Source: Eggerthella timonensis (GTDB taxonomy: Bacteria > Actinomycetota > Coriobacteriia > Coriobacteriales > Eggerthellaceae). Taken from it: a stretch of DNA of 64,000 nucleotides. Position numbers and translations under genes: made by a program. This document shows, piece by piece, positions 18,171 through 26,595 of this stretch (within the stretch, counting starts at the first letter, position 1; each line of letters opens with the position of its first letter). Location of the stretch: positions 1,510,918-1,574,917 of the forward strand of contig NZ_FXXA01000002.1 of assembly GCF_900184265.1 (NCBI RefSeq). Reading direction: 5' to 3'. Below the pieces are notes generated by a model. The model was not told the origin of the DNA. It saw only the letters and a list, made by a program, of their open reading frames with translations, and made no database searches.

Positions 18171-18200
18171 GCGGGCCAAGCAATTCATTGCTTGGCCCGC
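18171..18200 (+). terminator. Terminator of tRNA-Ala
   Basis: GCGGGCCAAGCAA (18171-18183) and TTGCTTGGCCCGC (18188-18200) form a 13-bp stem with a 4-nt loop, then TTTCCATTTT. The remaining ~210 bases to the convergent flavoprotein gene hold nothing I recognise. Confidence 0.88.
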
Positions 18201-18408
18201 TTTCCATTTTCAGGCACGGGGGAAAGGATGTCCCGGGCTGACATCCGAGCGCATCGCATCTGGCCTCGACGCGAGCCTTCCGACCCCTTTTCGGCAACTC
18301 CTCTGATTGATCGGCAGAACCGTTCGGTTTGCCGCTTCTTGTACGACGTTGCGTGTTCGTCTCGATATGAAACCTCATCGCACGGCTCGGCGAGGCTTTT
18401 GCTTGCCT

Positions 18409-18442
18409 GCGCGCGGCCGTCGCTTCCCTGACGGCCGCGCGC
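18409..18442 (-). terminator. Hairpin terminator of the flavoprotein gene
   Basis: GCGCGCGGCCGTC (18409-18421) and GACGGCCGCGCGC (18430-18442) form a perfect 13-bp stem with an 8-nt loop, 12 bp beyond the stop of the minus-strand flavoprotein gene. The T-run is weak. Confidence 0.6.
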
Positions 18443-18454
18443 GAAGCGCGGCTC

Positions 18455-20104
18455 CTACTCCAAGTCGGCGAGGTGGCGTCCTACCAAGTAGCCGAAGGTG
18501 AGGCAGCGGCCGTGGCTGATGGCGCTGATGTGGTGCGGGTACGTGCCGTTGAACATGCTGCCCGAGACGTTGCCGAGGGCGTAGAGCCCTTCGATGGGCT
18601 TGTCGGAGGGGTTCAGCACACGCGATCCCGCATCGGTGCGCAGGCCGTTCACGCTCACGAGGCAGCATCCGCTCTCCTCAACGGCGTAGAAGGGGCCTTC
18701 CTCGAGGGGAATCAGGTCGTTCGGGTTCTTGCCGAAGTCGGCGTCCTCTCCTGCGGCGCACAGCTCGTTGTAGCGTTCGACCGTGGCGGCCAGGTTGGCG
18801 CTGTCGATGCCGCACTTTTCCGCCAGCTCGTCAAGCGTGTCGGCTTCAACGAGCACGTTCTTGATGGATTCGTACATGTCCTCCGGGGTCCATGGGGCGC
18901 CGCCCTTGGCCTTCTCGAGTGCGGGCAGGATGTCGCCCGCTATGAGGACGAAGTCGTGCGCTCCTGGCTGGTACATGATGGCGTTGCTCATGTACTCGAA
19001 CGAGAGGTTCTCGTTTACGAACCGCTTGCCGTTCTCGTTCACGCGCAGGAAAGCGAGCATGGCGCCGTTCGCACGGTTGCCGGTCTTCGCCCCGGCGGGA
19101 TCGTTCATCAGGATGTGCGGCCAATCGTCCTCGGCGGCCCCAGCGGCGAGGCCCATGAGAAGGCCGTCGCCCGTATCGGTCGTCGTCGGGTTGATCCACG
19201 CGTACACGGCCAGGTCGCGCGGGCGGATGCGCTGGGTCAGAAGGTCCCAGTTGAACTCGTAGCCGCCGGTGGCCAGCACGACGCCCTTGCGCGCGATGAA
19301 TTTCACGTAGCCGTCGGCACCCTTGGCGATGACCCCGGTCACCTTCTCGCCTTCCTGCACCAGCTGAACCGCCGGCGTGTCGTAGCGGATGTCGGTTCCG
19401 AAGCCGGCGGCCTTGTCCGCCATGGCTTCGACGAACGAGGCGATGCCCTTCTCCAGGCGCACGCCGGTGCCCCAGGTGGTGACGCCTGCGAAGCGCGTGT
19501 TGCCTCCCTTGCAGAAGAACTCGCCGCACGCGTCGCCCACCTGCTCGCGGCCCCAGTCGAGCGCTTCCCCGGAACGCTCGATCCATTTCAGCCAAACGTC
19601 GCGGTCGCAGCGGAAATGCGCGGTGTTCATCGCGTCTCCGAGGAACTCTTCAGGGTCGAGCTCGATGCCGGCTTCGGCATGGATGCTGTCGCCGATGGCG
19701 GCGATCTCCGTGCCGCGTGCGGCGAACGTCGACCCTTTCTCCAAGAGCACGGTATTCAGCCCGTTCTCGCTGGCCGAGACCGCAGCGCTCACGCCCGACA
19801 TCCCCGCGCCGCAGACCACCACGTCGCATTCGACGGTTTCCACGATGCTCGCCTCGTCGATCGGGGCTTCCTCGAAGGCGACCTTGCCTCCCTGCGGTTG
19901 CGCGAACTTGAGGTCTGCGCTGTTGGGCAGCAGGGTCTCGCCCGTCTTCTGCGGAGCGTCGGCGCCTCCTTCGACAACGGGCTGTGCGTCGGGCCCGCTT
20001 TCCTTAGGAGAGCATCCGGACAGGCCTGCGACGGCTCCCATGGCTCCGAGGCAGCCGATTCCCACGAAGCTCCTTCTCGTCATCGATGCGTCTTTAGCTT
20101 TCAT
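18455..20104 (-). CDS. Tat-exported FAD-dependent reductase, fumarate-reductase flavoprotein family
   Basis: 549 residues. The N-terminus has a twin-arginine signal (TRRSFVG) and a hydrophobic stretch ending in a lipobox-like LSGC, predicting export folded and anchoring outside. The FAD-binding Rossmann start DVVVCGAGMSGVSAA is near residue 100, and the flavocytochrome-c-type reductase domain follows to the C-terminus. Related proteins reduce fumarate, urocanate, cinnamates or other alkenes as respiratory acceptors; the substrate cannot be read here. The ATG at 20104 follows GGAGGAGGAAGG. A LuxR gene diverges 156 bp away and is the probable regulator. A paralogue lies at 48394-50022. Confidence 0.85.
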   Translation of the reverse strand: MKAKDASMTRRSFVGIGCLGAMGAVAGLSGCSPKESGPDAQPVVEGGADAPQKTGETLLPNSADLKFAQPQGGKVAFEEAPIDEASIVETVECDVVVCGAGMSGVSAAVSASENGLNTVLLEKGSTFAARGTEIAAIGDSIHAEAGIELDPEEFLGDAMNTAHFRCDRDVWLKWIERSGEALDWGREQVGDACGEFFCKGGNTRFAGVTTWGTGVRLEKGIASFVEAMADKAAGFGTDIRYDTPAVQLVQEGEKVTGVIAKGADGYVKFIARKGVVLATGGYEFNWDLLTQRIRPRDLAVYAWINPTTTDTGDGLLMGLAAGAAEDDWPHILMNDPAGAKTGNRANGAMLAFLRVNENGKRFVNENLSFEYMSNAIMYQPGAHDFVLIAGDILPALEKAKGGAPWTPEDMYESIKNVLVEADTLDELAEKCGIDSANLAATVERYNELCAAGEDADFGKNPNDLIPLEEGPFYAVEESGCCLVSVNGLRTDAGSRVLNPSDKPIEGLYALGNVSGSMFNGTYPHHISAISHGRCLTFGYLVGRHLADLE

Positions 20105-20260
20105 GTGCCTTCCTCCTCCTTCGATCCTTGTACGCGGCACCTTCCCCGGCGAGCTGTCCGCGTTTCGTGCTACGATGCGGGTGTGAAGCGGTTCCGGGGA
20201 AGGATGGGGGCATCGTAGCCTCGGGCGCGGTCCTCGCCATCCGACAAAAAGGTCAGAATA

Positions 20261-21715
20261 ATGAAAGAAGGCATCCTCCAGAAAGTACGACGCGATCTAC
20301 CTGCGGTTTCGCTGGGCGAAGGTGCGACGAGCGCCGCGGGACTCGCGCTGTTCTTCGTATGGAACCTTACCGACATCTACGCCGATCCCCTTATCGGAGC
20401 CGGCTCTGCGGCGCAGGGCTTCGCCTGGCTTCACGTCGTTTCCTCGTTGTGCAACATATGCGGGTACCTGCTTGCCGCGCTGCTGTTCTCGCGGCTCGCG
20501 CGCTTCCGTGCTCGCGCCGTCGCGTGCGCGGCGGCCGTCGCGGTGGGGATTGCGACCCTTGCGCTGTACGCGTTCTCGTCGTGGGGCCTTGTGGACGCCG
20601 GAGCCGCGCTTGCGCTGTACCGAGGGTTGACGCGGTTGTGCTCGGCATCGGTCATCGTCGCGTGGGGCATGCGCTTCAGCCGGATGGAGGCGCACGAGTT
20701 GACGATGCGCGCCCTCGCCGCGTTCGCGCTTGCGGCTTTGGGCTACCTTTTCCTCAATGCGCTGACCGGCGGGGTGCGGGCGATCCTGCTTGCCGCGTTG
20801 CTGCCGACCTCGGCGTTGCTGCTCTGCACGGCGGGGAACGGATGCGGCGAGGACGCGCCTCGAAAGGAGGGTGGAGCGCGTCCGTTCCTCTCGCTGACCT
20901 GGCGCGTGCTGATCATCCTGTTCCTCATGGGGATCATCGCGTGGACGGTCATCATCGGCGCGCAGCAGCGCCAGGCGCTCGGGTCCGATATAGGATCCTA
21001 CGTGGCCGTGGTCAGCCTCGCGGTTGCCGCGGCGCTTCTGCTGCTCGCCGTGTCGTGCCGGGGCATGCTCTCCTACTCGTACATCTATAAAATCGTGCTG
21101 CCGCTGGTCATGGCGGGGGTGCTGCTCGTGGGAAGCTTCAGCCTGACGATGGGGGTGGGCTTCACGCTCGTGTCCGTGGGGTACACCTGCCTCGACCTAT
21201 TCTGCTTCGTGATGGTGGCTGACGCCTGCCAGCGAACGGGCGTGAACGCCGCGATGGCTTTCGGTTGGTATCGGGCGCTCGAATGCAGCGTTCCCTTGTT
21301 CGCTTTAGGGGTGCTGGGCGTGGTGGAGGCGCTCGGGGGAACGCAAGGCGGCTCGTTCCTCGACTCGTTTGGCGTTGCATGCGCGCTTGCCATCGCGGTA
21401 TCCTTCCTACTCGATGGCCGGCGGGTGTTCGAGGGCGGCCAGCGCGAGTCGTCGGTCGAATACCCGAAGATCGAGATCGTGCAGTTCGCCGCCCAATGCG
21501 AAGAGGCGATCAGGAAGTACGGCCTGACGGAACGGGAGGCCGAGGTGCTCGGGCTCATCGTGCGCGGAAGAAGCGTCCCTCATATCTCGGAACGCCTGCA
21601 TATTTCGAAGACGACGACCAAAACGCACGTCGCCCACATCTACCAGAAATTCGGAGTGCGAGACCGCCAGGAGATGATCGACCTCATAGAGATGATTGAG
21701 GCTCCGAACGGCTGA
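20261..21715 (+). CDS. LuxR-type regulator with multi-spanning membrane N-terminus
   Basis: 484 residues: about ten to twelve hydrophobic segments (about 15-390) and a C-terminal LuxR HTH (about 415-480; YGLTEREAEVLGLI, then ISKTTTKTHVAHIYQKF). This membrane-sensor plus HTH arrangement is typical of Eggerthella-type genomes, where such genes sit next to reductases. Divergence from the Tat flavoprotein gene across a 156-bp gap suggests that it senses a compound at the membrane and switches that reductase on. The ATG at 20261 lies just after the shared promoter region. Confidence 0.85.
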   Translation: MKEGILQKVRRDLPAVSLGEGATSAAGLALFFVWNLTDIYADPLIGAGSAAQGFAWLHVVSSLCNICGYLLAALLFSRLARFRARAVACAAAVAVGIATLALYAFSSWGLVDAGAALALYRGLTRLCSASVIVAWGMRFSRMEAHELTMRALAAFALAALGYLFLNALTGGVRAILLAALLPTSALLLCTAGNGCGEDAPRKEGGARPFLSLTWRVLIILFLMGIIAWTVIIGAQQRQALGSDIGSYVAVVSLAVAAALLLLAVSCRGMLSYSYIYKIVLPLVMAGVLLVGSFSLTMGVGFTLVSVGYTCLDLFCFVMVADACQRTGVNAAMAFGWYRALECSVPLFALGVLGVVEALGGTQGGSFLDSFGVACALAIAVSFLLDGRRVFEGGQRESSVEYPKIEIVQFAAQCEEAIRKYGLTEREAEVLGLIVRGRSVPHISERLHISKTTTKTHVAHIYQKFGVRDRQEMIDLIEMIEAPNG

Positions 21716-21754
21716 TCGGCCGAAAGGGTCGGACTGGGGCATCGGTTTTCCTGG

Positions 21755-21760
21755 TACAAT
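21755..21760 (+). promoter_or_regulatory. -10 box TACAAT, 6 nt before the ATG at 21767
   Basis: TACAAT is followed by GACCCG and the ATG, so the start site would coincide with the start codon. Leaderless-type arrangement. Confidence 0.6.
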
Positions 21761-21766
21761 GACCCG

Positions 21767-22270
21767 ATGGAACGATTATCCGCAAAGACGAGGGCCCTCA
21801 TGGACGGAGCCGGGAGAGCGGGGGCGCTTGTCGGCGACGACGGTGTTCCCATGACCACTTGGCAGATGTGGCTGCGGCGGCTGTGCCTGTTCGTCATCGT
21901 GTGGGCCGTCGTCGAGCTGCTGCTGGGCGCCGCGCTGTGGGGCGGTTACCTGTTCGGGCGCCTGGTGCTGGGCGCCGAGCCATCCGTGCTGGCCGAGCCC
22001 GTCGTGGGCGCCATGGCGATGGTTGGCGCGTGCCTCAACCTGGTCATCGGCTTGCTGGGCCTGCGCGGTGCGCGCAACCCGCGCAAGATCACCCTGTTCT
22101 TCTGGATCACGTTCATCGACGCGATGCTGACGGCTTGGGCGCTTGCCAGCAGCGTGTCCGCGGGTTCGTGCGACCTCACCTCGCTCGTGAGCGGCCTGTT
22201 CGTCATCGCGCTGGCCGTGTGCACGTGGCAGGTGCGCGGACAGACGGGGTATTTCGACGTGCACCCTTAA
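21767..22270 (+). CDS. Small four-helix membrane protein, unknown function
   Basis: 167 residues. A hydrophilic N-terminus of about 35 residues is followed by four predicted membrane helices (about 36-60, 75-95, 105-125, 135-155). No catalytic motif is visible. The ATG sits 6 nt after a -10 box with no ribosome binding site. It lies between the LuxR gene and convergent mrp, and ends shortly before a hairpin-rich bidirectional terminator zone. I cannot assign a family beyond a general similarity to small integral membrane proteins. Confidence 0.7.
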   Translation: MERLSAKTRALMDGAGRAGALVGDDGVPMTTWQMWLRRLCLFVIVWAVVELLLGAALWGGYLFGRLVLGAEPSVLAEPVVGAMAMVGACLNLVIGLLGLRGARNPRKITLFFWITFIDAMLTAWALASSVSAGSCDLTSLVSGLFVIALAVCTWQVRGQTGYFDVHP

Positions 22271-22335
22271 AGGCTGCCAAAGCCTATCGGCCGACGAAGC
22301 CGCTCGATGCAGCGAAGGTCTCCTGGATTCGGAAT

Positions 22336-22394
22336 CCATCTTCGCTCGGAAAACACGCCATAGCCGATGTGGCGTGTTTTCCGAGCGAAGATGG
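22336..22394. repeat. 25-bp perfect inverted repeat hairpin
   Basis: Arms 22336-22360 and 22370-22394 are perfectly complementary with a 9-nt loop. The arm contains TTCGCTCGGAAAACACGC, close to the arm of the hairpin at 48249-48310 (TTCGCCCGAAACACACGC). It lies between convergent genes. Confidence 0.85.
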
Positions 22395-22396
22395 GT

Positions 22397-22434
22397 GGGC
22401 GAGCGGCGCAGTTCAAATCCCGCGCCGCTCGCCC
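22397..22434. terminator. Bidirectional terminator between the convergent membrane-protein gene and mrp
   Basis: GGGCGAGCGGCGC (22397-22409) and GCGCCGCTCGCCC (22422-22434) form a 13-bp stem followed by CTTTTCC on the + strand. It directly abuts the inverted repeat at 22336-22394. Confidence 0.75.
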
Positions 22435-22460
22435 CTTTTCCATATTCGATAGCGGTCGGG

Positions 22461-23303
22461 TTACTCGGCTTCCACCGCTTCGATCTGGGCGATGATGGGG
22501 TCGAGCGCGCCGGCCACGTCGTAGTCCTCCACCTTGCCCGCATCGCACAGGCGCGCGAAGCTGGGGTCGATGGGCAGCGTGGCGTAGGCGGGGATGCCGT
22601 AGCGCTCGGCCACGGCCGCGCCCTGGGGCTCGCCGAAGATGTGGTGCTTCTTATCGCATTCGTCGCACACGAAGTAGGCCATGTTCTCCACGAGGCCCAG
22701 CAGCTCCACGTCCATGTCGTGGGCCAGGTTCACGGCCTTGCCCACGATCATGGCCACGAGCTCCTGCGGGGCGGACACGGTGACGATGCCGTCGACCGGC
22801 AGCGACTGGAACACGGTAAGCAGCACGTCGGAGGTTCCCGGAGGCATGTCGACGAACAGGTAGTCGATCTCGCCCCAGTTCGTCTCGCTGTAGAACTGGC
22901 GGATGGCGTTGGACACCACGGGGCCGCGCCAGGCGACGGGAATGTCGTCCTTCGGCAGCATGAGGTTGGTGGACATCACCTTGATGCCGCTTTGCGTCTG
23001 GCCAGGAAGGATGCCGTCGGCGTCAGCCGTCAGCGGGTTCGTGATGCCGAAGGTCTTGGGGATGGACGGGCCGGTGACATCGGCGTCGAGGATGCCCACC
23101 TTCTTGCCGCGCTTCTGCATCTCGCTGGCGAGCAGGCTGGTGACCAGCGACTTTCCCACGCCGCCCTTGCCAGACACGACGCCGATGACGTGCTTGATGT
23201 TCGAGCGGGAGTTCGCCTCGATGGTGCTGGGGCCCTGGGCGGTGCGGTCGCCGCAGCCGGACTCGCCGCAGCTGCTGCACTCGTGCGTGCATTCTTCTGC
23301 CAT
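22461..23303 (-). CDS. mrp: Mrp/NBP35-type iron-sulfur carrier ATPase
   Basis: 280 residues. The N-terminus is Cys-rich (Cys 5, 9, 12, 17). A deviant Walker A SGKGGVGKS (44-52) is followed by the DADVTGPS switch, the DMPPGTSD segment and a C-terminal CDECDKKHH with the CxxC pair used to bind a bridging 4Fe-4S cluster in this family. Role: ATP-dependent assembly and delivery of Fe-S clusters in the cytoplasm. The extra N-terminal Cys motif is common in anaerobe Mrp proteins. It is monocistronic as far as seen and is not a ParA, although parS sites are nearby. Confidence 0.9.
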   Translation of the reverse strand: MAEECTHECSSCGESGCGDRTAQGPSTIEANSRSNIKHVIGVVSGKGGVGKSLVTSLLASEMQKRGKKVGILDADVTGPSIPKTFGITNPLTADADGILPGQTQSGIKVMSTNLMLPKDDIPVAWRGPVVSNAIRQFYSETNWGEIDYLFVDMPPGTSDVLLTVFQSLPVDGIVTVSAPQELVAMIVGKAVNLAHDMDVELLGLVENMAYFVCDECDKKHHIFGEPQGAAVAERYGIPAYATLPIDPSFARLCDAGKVEDYDVAGALDPIIAQIEAVEAE

Positions 23304-23444
23304 GGTTCCTTCTTTCTGGGTTTTCAGCGCCCGCGCGCGGCGGACGCGCCACTCGTCTTATCGGGATGATAGCATAAGCTTTATACTTGGACGGAAGGAA
23401 TCGACCCGCAGGCAGGACAAGCGTGCGGAGGAGAAGGAGCGCGC

Positions 23445-24746
23445 ATGCTGTTCGCGGATATCGACCTGCTTGACGAGGATCTCGACTATCGCACCCGACA
23501 GTGGGTGGGGGTGCGCGACGGCCGCATCGCCTATCTCGGCGACGAGGCGCCCGCGGGCGAAGAGGCCGCGGCGTACGGCGAGGTGTACGACGGCCGCGGC
23601 AAGCTGCTGGTGCCTGCATTCTACAACGCGCACGCGCACGCGCCCATGACGCTGTTGCGCGGCTACGCCGAGAACCTCCCCTTGCAGGCATGGCTCAACG
23701 ACAAGGTGTTTCCCTTCGAGGATCGGATCACGCCCGAGGACTGCTACTGGGGCACGACGCTCGCGTGCGCCGAGATGGCGCGCTACGGCTGCGTGAGCTT
23801 CTCGGACATGTACTACCATATGGAGGAGGGCGCGCGCGCCGCGCTCGACGCCGGCCTGAAGATGAACCTTTCCGACTCGTTGCTGGCGTTCAACGGCGAA
23901 GGCCTGGACGAGCTGCCCGTGGACGCGCAGAATCGCCGCCTGCTGCACGATTTGCAGGGAGCGGGCGACGGGCGCATCGTGGTGGATTGCAACATCCACG
24001 CCGAGTACACGTCGAATCCGCGCGCGGTGGCCGACCTTGCCGCGTTCGCACGCGAGCAGGGGCTGCGCGTGCAGGTGCACGTGTCCGAGACGCGCGCGGA
24101 GCACGAGGAGTGCCGGCAGCGCCACGGCGGCTTGACGCCCGTGCGCTACTTCGACAGCCTGGGCCTGTTCGACGCGCCCGTGACGGCGGCGCATTGCGTG
24201 TGGGTGGACGACGAGGACATCGACGTGCTGGCGGCGCGCGGGGTGTTCGTGGCGGCGAACCCCGCGTCGAACATGAAGCTGGGCAGCGGGTTCGCGCCCG
24301 TGCCGAAGATGCTCGAGCGCGGCGTCAAGGTGTGTCTCGGCACCGACGGCATGGCGTCGAACAACAACCATGACATGATGCAGGACCTGTACCTGCTGGC
24401 GCTGCTGTACAAGGGCTCGACGAACGACCCGTCCGTGGTTACGCCGAAGCAGGCGCTGGCGGCCGCCACGCGCATGGGCGCGCTGTCGCAGGGCCGCGAT
24501 GACTGCGGGTACGTGGCCATCGGGGCGAAGGCCGACCTGTGCGTGTTCGACGTGTCGGGGCCGTCGTGGGCGCCGATGACGAACCCGCTGGTGAACGTCG
24601 TGTATGCCGGCCACGGAGCCGACGTGTGCCTCACCATGTGCGACGGGCGCGTGGTGTACCGCGACGGCGCGTATCCCACGCTCGACGTGGAGCGCGCGAA
24701 GGCCGAGGTGAACGCCCGCACGCAGCGCATCGTCGGCGAGCTGTAG
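23445..24746 (+). CDS. mtaD: Amidohydrolase, SAH/MTA deaminase type
   Basis: 433 residues of the amidohydrolase superfamily. Metal ligands: HAH at 63-65 (NAHAHAPMTLLRG), His in HVSETRAEH, a later His (TAAHCVW) and Asp in CLGTDGMASNN. These match S-adenosylhomocysteine/5'-methylthioadenosine deaminases, which convert SAH to S-inosylhomocysteine; other nucleoside or triazine deaminases share the pattern. Disposal of SAH would connect with the metF-metH operon earlier in the window. The ATG at 23445 follows GGAGAAGGAGCGC. Single gene. Confidence 0.8.
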   Translation: MLFADIDLLDEDLDYRTRQWVGVRDGRIAYLGDEAPAGEEAAAYGEVYDGRGKLLVPAFYNAHAHAPMTLLRGYAENLPLQAWLNDKVFPFEDRITPEDCYWGTTLACAEMARYGCVSFSDMYYHMEEGARAALDAGLKMNLSDSLLAFNGEGLDELPVDAQNRRLLHDLQGAGDGRIVVDCNIHAEYTSNPRAVADLAAFAREQGLRVQVHVSETRAEHEECRQRHGGLTPVRYFDSLGLFDAPVTAAHCVWVDDEDIDVLAARGVFVAANPASNMKLGSGFAPVPKMLERGVKVCLGTDGMASNNNHDMMQDLYLLALLYKGSTNDPSVVTPKQALAAATRMGALSQGRDDCGYVAIGAKADLCVFDVSGPSWAPMTNPLVNVVYAGHGADVCLTMCDGRVVYRDGAYPTLDVERAKAEVNARTQRIVGEL

Positions 24747-24780
24747 GGCGTCGTTTCGGCGAAGCGCCTCCGTCGTCCCC

Positions 24781-24809
24781 TTGCGCGGGAGCGCGTCGCT
24801 CGGTACAAT
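24781..24809 (+). promoter_or_regulatory. Strong promoter facing into a gene-free region
   Basis: TTGCGC (24781-24786), a 17-bp spacer and TACAAT (24804-24809). No coding region follows for 800 bp, so it probably drives a non-coding RNA. Confidence 0.65.
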
Positions 24810-24815
24810 GGCAGG

Positions 24816-24930
24816 CGAGCCGCAGGGAGCGCGAACTCCCCACGGCTCTCGGACTCGCTTCGGCGGTTCGGATTTTTAGTGTGATCCCGGTTCGTCCTCT
24901 TGGGACGACCGGGGCTTATCTTTCGGCCGC
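24816..24930 (+). ncRNA. Candidate small non-coding RNA
   Basis: The promoter above predicts a start near 24816-24817. That is exactly where a two-tier hairpin begins: GAGCCG (24817) pairs with CGGCTC (24843), and inside it GGGAG pairs with CTCCC around CGCGAA. After a T-rich single-stranded stretch (GGATTTTTAG) a second hairpin, CCCGG.CGTCC with GGACGACCGGG (about 24887-24917), is followed by CTTATCTTT and could terminate. I see no SRP, tmRNA or 6S signature. No ORF or downstream gene in the same direction is close enough for this to be a leader. Confidence 0.45.
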
Positions 24931-24950
24931 GCTTGAAGCGTCAACGTACG

Positions 24951-24966
24951 TGTTTCACGTGAAACA
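24951..24966. promoter_or_regulatory. parS site 1
   Basis: TGTTTCACGTGAAACA is the canonical 16-bp parS palindrome bound by the chromosome-partitioning protein ParB. It is perfect, lies in a gene-free stretch and is followed 10 bp later by a large inverted-repeat element. Confidence 0.92.
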
Positions 24967-24976
24967 TCCGTTCTGG

Positions 24977-25423
24977 CTCCCCCTTTGACGCACAACGGCC
25001 GCCCGAGCGCTTTTCCCGGGCGGGCCCAGGTCCCCGCCTCGTCCTGTCCGGCATGCGCCCGCCGCTTCGCCGTCGGCGCGAGGGGCCCGGTTCGCGGCGG
25101 TTTTCGACGGAAAAACGCCTTCGGACGCCTTTCCCGCCCGCCCCGGCGTCCGTCTTCTCCCAGGTCGCGGAGGCACCGCGGGAAGGGCTCGCGAGAAATA
25201 CTGTCGGACGGGGCCGTCCGAGGGCGTTTTTCCGTCGAAAACCGCCGCGGGCCGCGACCTCGTCCCCCCTCCTTCTCGGAACCGGCGCTGCAGCAGGGGC
25301 CGCCCCGCTCCGCCGTTTCCGGGCCCATGCGGAAAGCGCCTGTTCGGCGCATTCGTCCCGATTGTGCGCTCGAGGCATGATCGCATAGCGCCCGTCGGCG
25401 GGCGTTGTGCGTCAAAGGGGGAG
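24977..25423. repeat. 450-bp nested inverted-repeat element next to parS
   Basis: Outer arms 24977-24997 (starting CTCCCCCTTTGACGCAC) and 25403-25423 are perfect 21-bp reverse complements. Inner arms 25093-25127 and 25215-25249 match over 35 bp with one mismatch and carry the core TTTTCGACGGAAAAACGCC. The 14-bp sequence TGAAACATCCGTTC (24960-24973) before the element recurs as TGAAACATTCGTTC (25425-25438) after it. The ORFs through it are Arg/Pro-rich in all frames and look non-coding. The organisation resembles a non-autonomous transposable element or a structured repeat. Confidence 0.7.
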
Positions 25424-25552
25424 TTGAAACATTCGTTCGTTTTCGGTTTCGAGTCGAAGCATCTTCGCGTTGCGCCGATGGCACGCTGTGCCCGCGAACC
25501 GGCACGGCGCCCGCCTCTGGTACGCCCTAATCCAGCGGCCGCGCGCGCCGGC

Positions 25553-25620
25553 CGCGACGCTGTACGTAAAATACAGCTAGCCGCGTCGCGCGCGTTGGTC
25601 TATTCTGGGATGGCTACAAT
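25553..25620 (+). promoter_or_regulatory. Operator-like palindrome and -10 box upstream of the ModD/NadC-like gene
   Basis: GCTGTA-N7-TACAGC (25559-25577) sits inside a wider match CGCGACGC (25553) / GCGTCGCG (25583). It is followed by TTGGTC and a TACAAT -10 box at 25615-25620. The palindrome position just upstream of the promoter suggests a dimeric regulator; which one is unknown. Confidence 0.5.
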
Positions 25621-25641
25621 CGTAAAGAGGGAAGGGGCGGC

Positions 25642-26484
25642 ATGCTGAGACTATCCGACGCGCGCATCGACGGGTTCATCGCCGAGGACGTGCCGTACGT
25701 CGATCTGACGTGCGCGGTGCTGGGCATCGGCGACGAGCCGGGCGAGATGGCGTACTTCACGCGCGAGGACTGCGTGCTAGCTGGCTCGAACGTGGTGCGG
25801 CGCATCATGGGCAAGCTCGGCTGCGACGTGGTGGAGGCGCGCCGCGACGGCGATCGCGTGGCGGCGGGGGAGGCGTTCTTCGTCGTGCGCGGCGCCGCGG
25901 TCGACTTGCATGCGGCGTGGAAGGTGTGCCTCAACGTGTTCGACCACCTGTCGGCCGTGGCCACGAAGACGCGGGCCATGGTTGACGCGGCGCACGCCGC
26001 GAACCCGCGCTGCGAGGTGCTGACCACGCGCAAGAGCATGCCGGGCGCCAAGGATCTGCTCACCGAGGCCGTCATGGCCGGCGGCGCGTTCCCGCATCGG
26101 CTGGGGCTGTCCGAGACGGTGCTCGTGTTCGACCATCACCTCACGTTCTTCGGCGGCTTCGACGCGTTCGTGGAGCAGCTGCCCGCCATCAAGGCCCGTT
26201 GCATCGAGAAGAAGCTGTTCGTGGAGGCAGATGCCGAGCGCGCCCGCGTGCTCGCGCGCGTCGGCGTGGACGGCATCCAGGTGGACAAGGTGCCGCCGAA
26301 TGAGCTGGCGCCGCTCGTGCGAGAGCTGCGCGAGATCGACCGGCACCTCACGCTCGTCGCTGCTGGCGGCGTGAACCCGCAGAACGCGGGCGCGTACGCG
26401 GCCACCGGCGTGGACGGGCTCGCCACGACGGCCCCCTTCGCCGCCAAGCCCCTCGATATGAGCGTGCGCATGAGCCGCTTGTAG
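25642..26484 (+). CDS. ModD/NadC-like phosphoribosyltransferase family protein
   Basis: 280 residues with the quinolinate phosphoribosyltransferase fold. The N-terminal EDVPYVDLTC, the centre LHAAWKVCLNVFDHLSAVAT and TTRKSMPGAKDLLTEAV, and GGAFPHRLGLSE closely follow the ModD branch (putative pyrophosphorylase linked to molybdate genes) rather than true NadC. No molybdate transporter lies nearby, so the reaction remains uncertain: a phosphoribosyl transfer on an aromatic acid is the safest statement. The ATG at 25642 follows GAAGGGGCGG. The palindrome upstream suggests regulation. Confidence 0.7.
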   Translation: MLRLSDARIDGFIAEDVPYVDLTCAVLGIGDEPGEMAYFTREDCVLAGSNVVRRIMGKLGCDVVEARRDGDRVAAGEAFFVVRGAAVDLHAAWKVCLNVFDHLSAVATKTRAMVDAAHAANPRCEVLTTRKSMPGAKDLLTEAVMAGGAFPHRLGLSETVLVFDHHLTFFGGFDAFVEQLPAIKARCIEKKLFVEADAERARVLARVGVDGIQVDKVPPNELAPLVRELREIDRHLTLVAAGGVNPQNAGAYAATGVDGLATTAPFAAKPLDMSVRMSRL

Positions 26485-26535
26485 GGGGCGGCGGCTCGTT
26501 GCCGCGCGGCTTCCGCGCGGTTTTTCCGAATAGGG

Positions 26536-26564
26536 TGTAACCTTTTCCCGGCCGGGTGCGTCTA
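26536..26564 (+). promoter_or_regulatory. ECF-type promoter upstream of the sigma gene
   Basis: TGTAACC (26536-26542), 16-bp spacer, CGTCTA (26559-26564). The AAC-type -35 and CGTC-type -10 are the usual signature of promoters used by ECF sigma factors. It lies 31 bp before the GTG start, which suggests that the sigma factor activates its own operon. Confidence 0.75.
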
Positions 26565-26595
26565 ATGAGCAACCGACCTTGAAGGGGGCGCCTGC

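Noticed and set aside
22316-22434. tRNA-like look (AGTTCAAATCCC, TTCGGAA loop)
   Set aside because: Acceptor and T stems do not pair; the region is better explained by two adjacent hairpins between convergent genes.
24955-25388. Several 110-145-codon frames on both strands
   Set aside because: They lie within the nested inverted repeat, so mirrored frames arise automatically; composition is Arg/Pro/Ala-rich.
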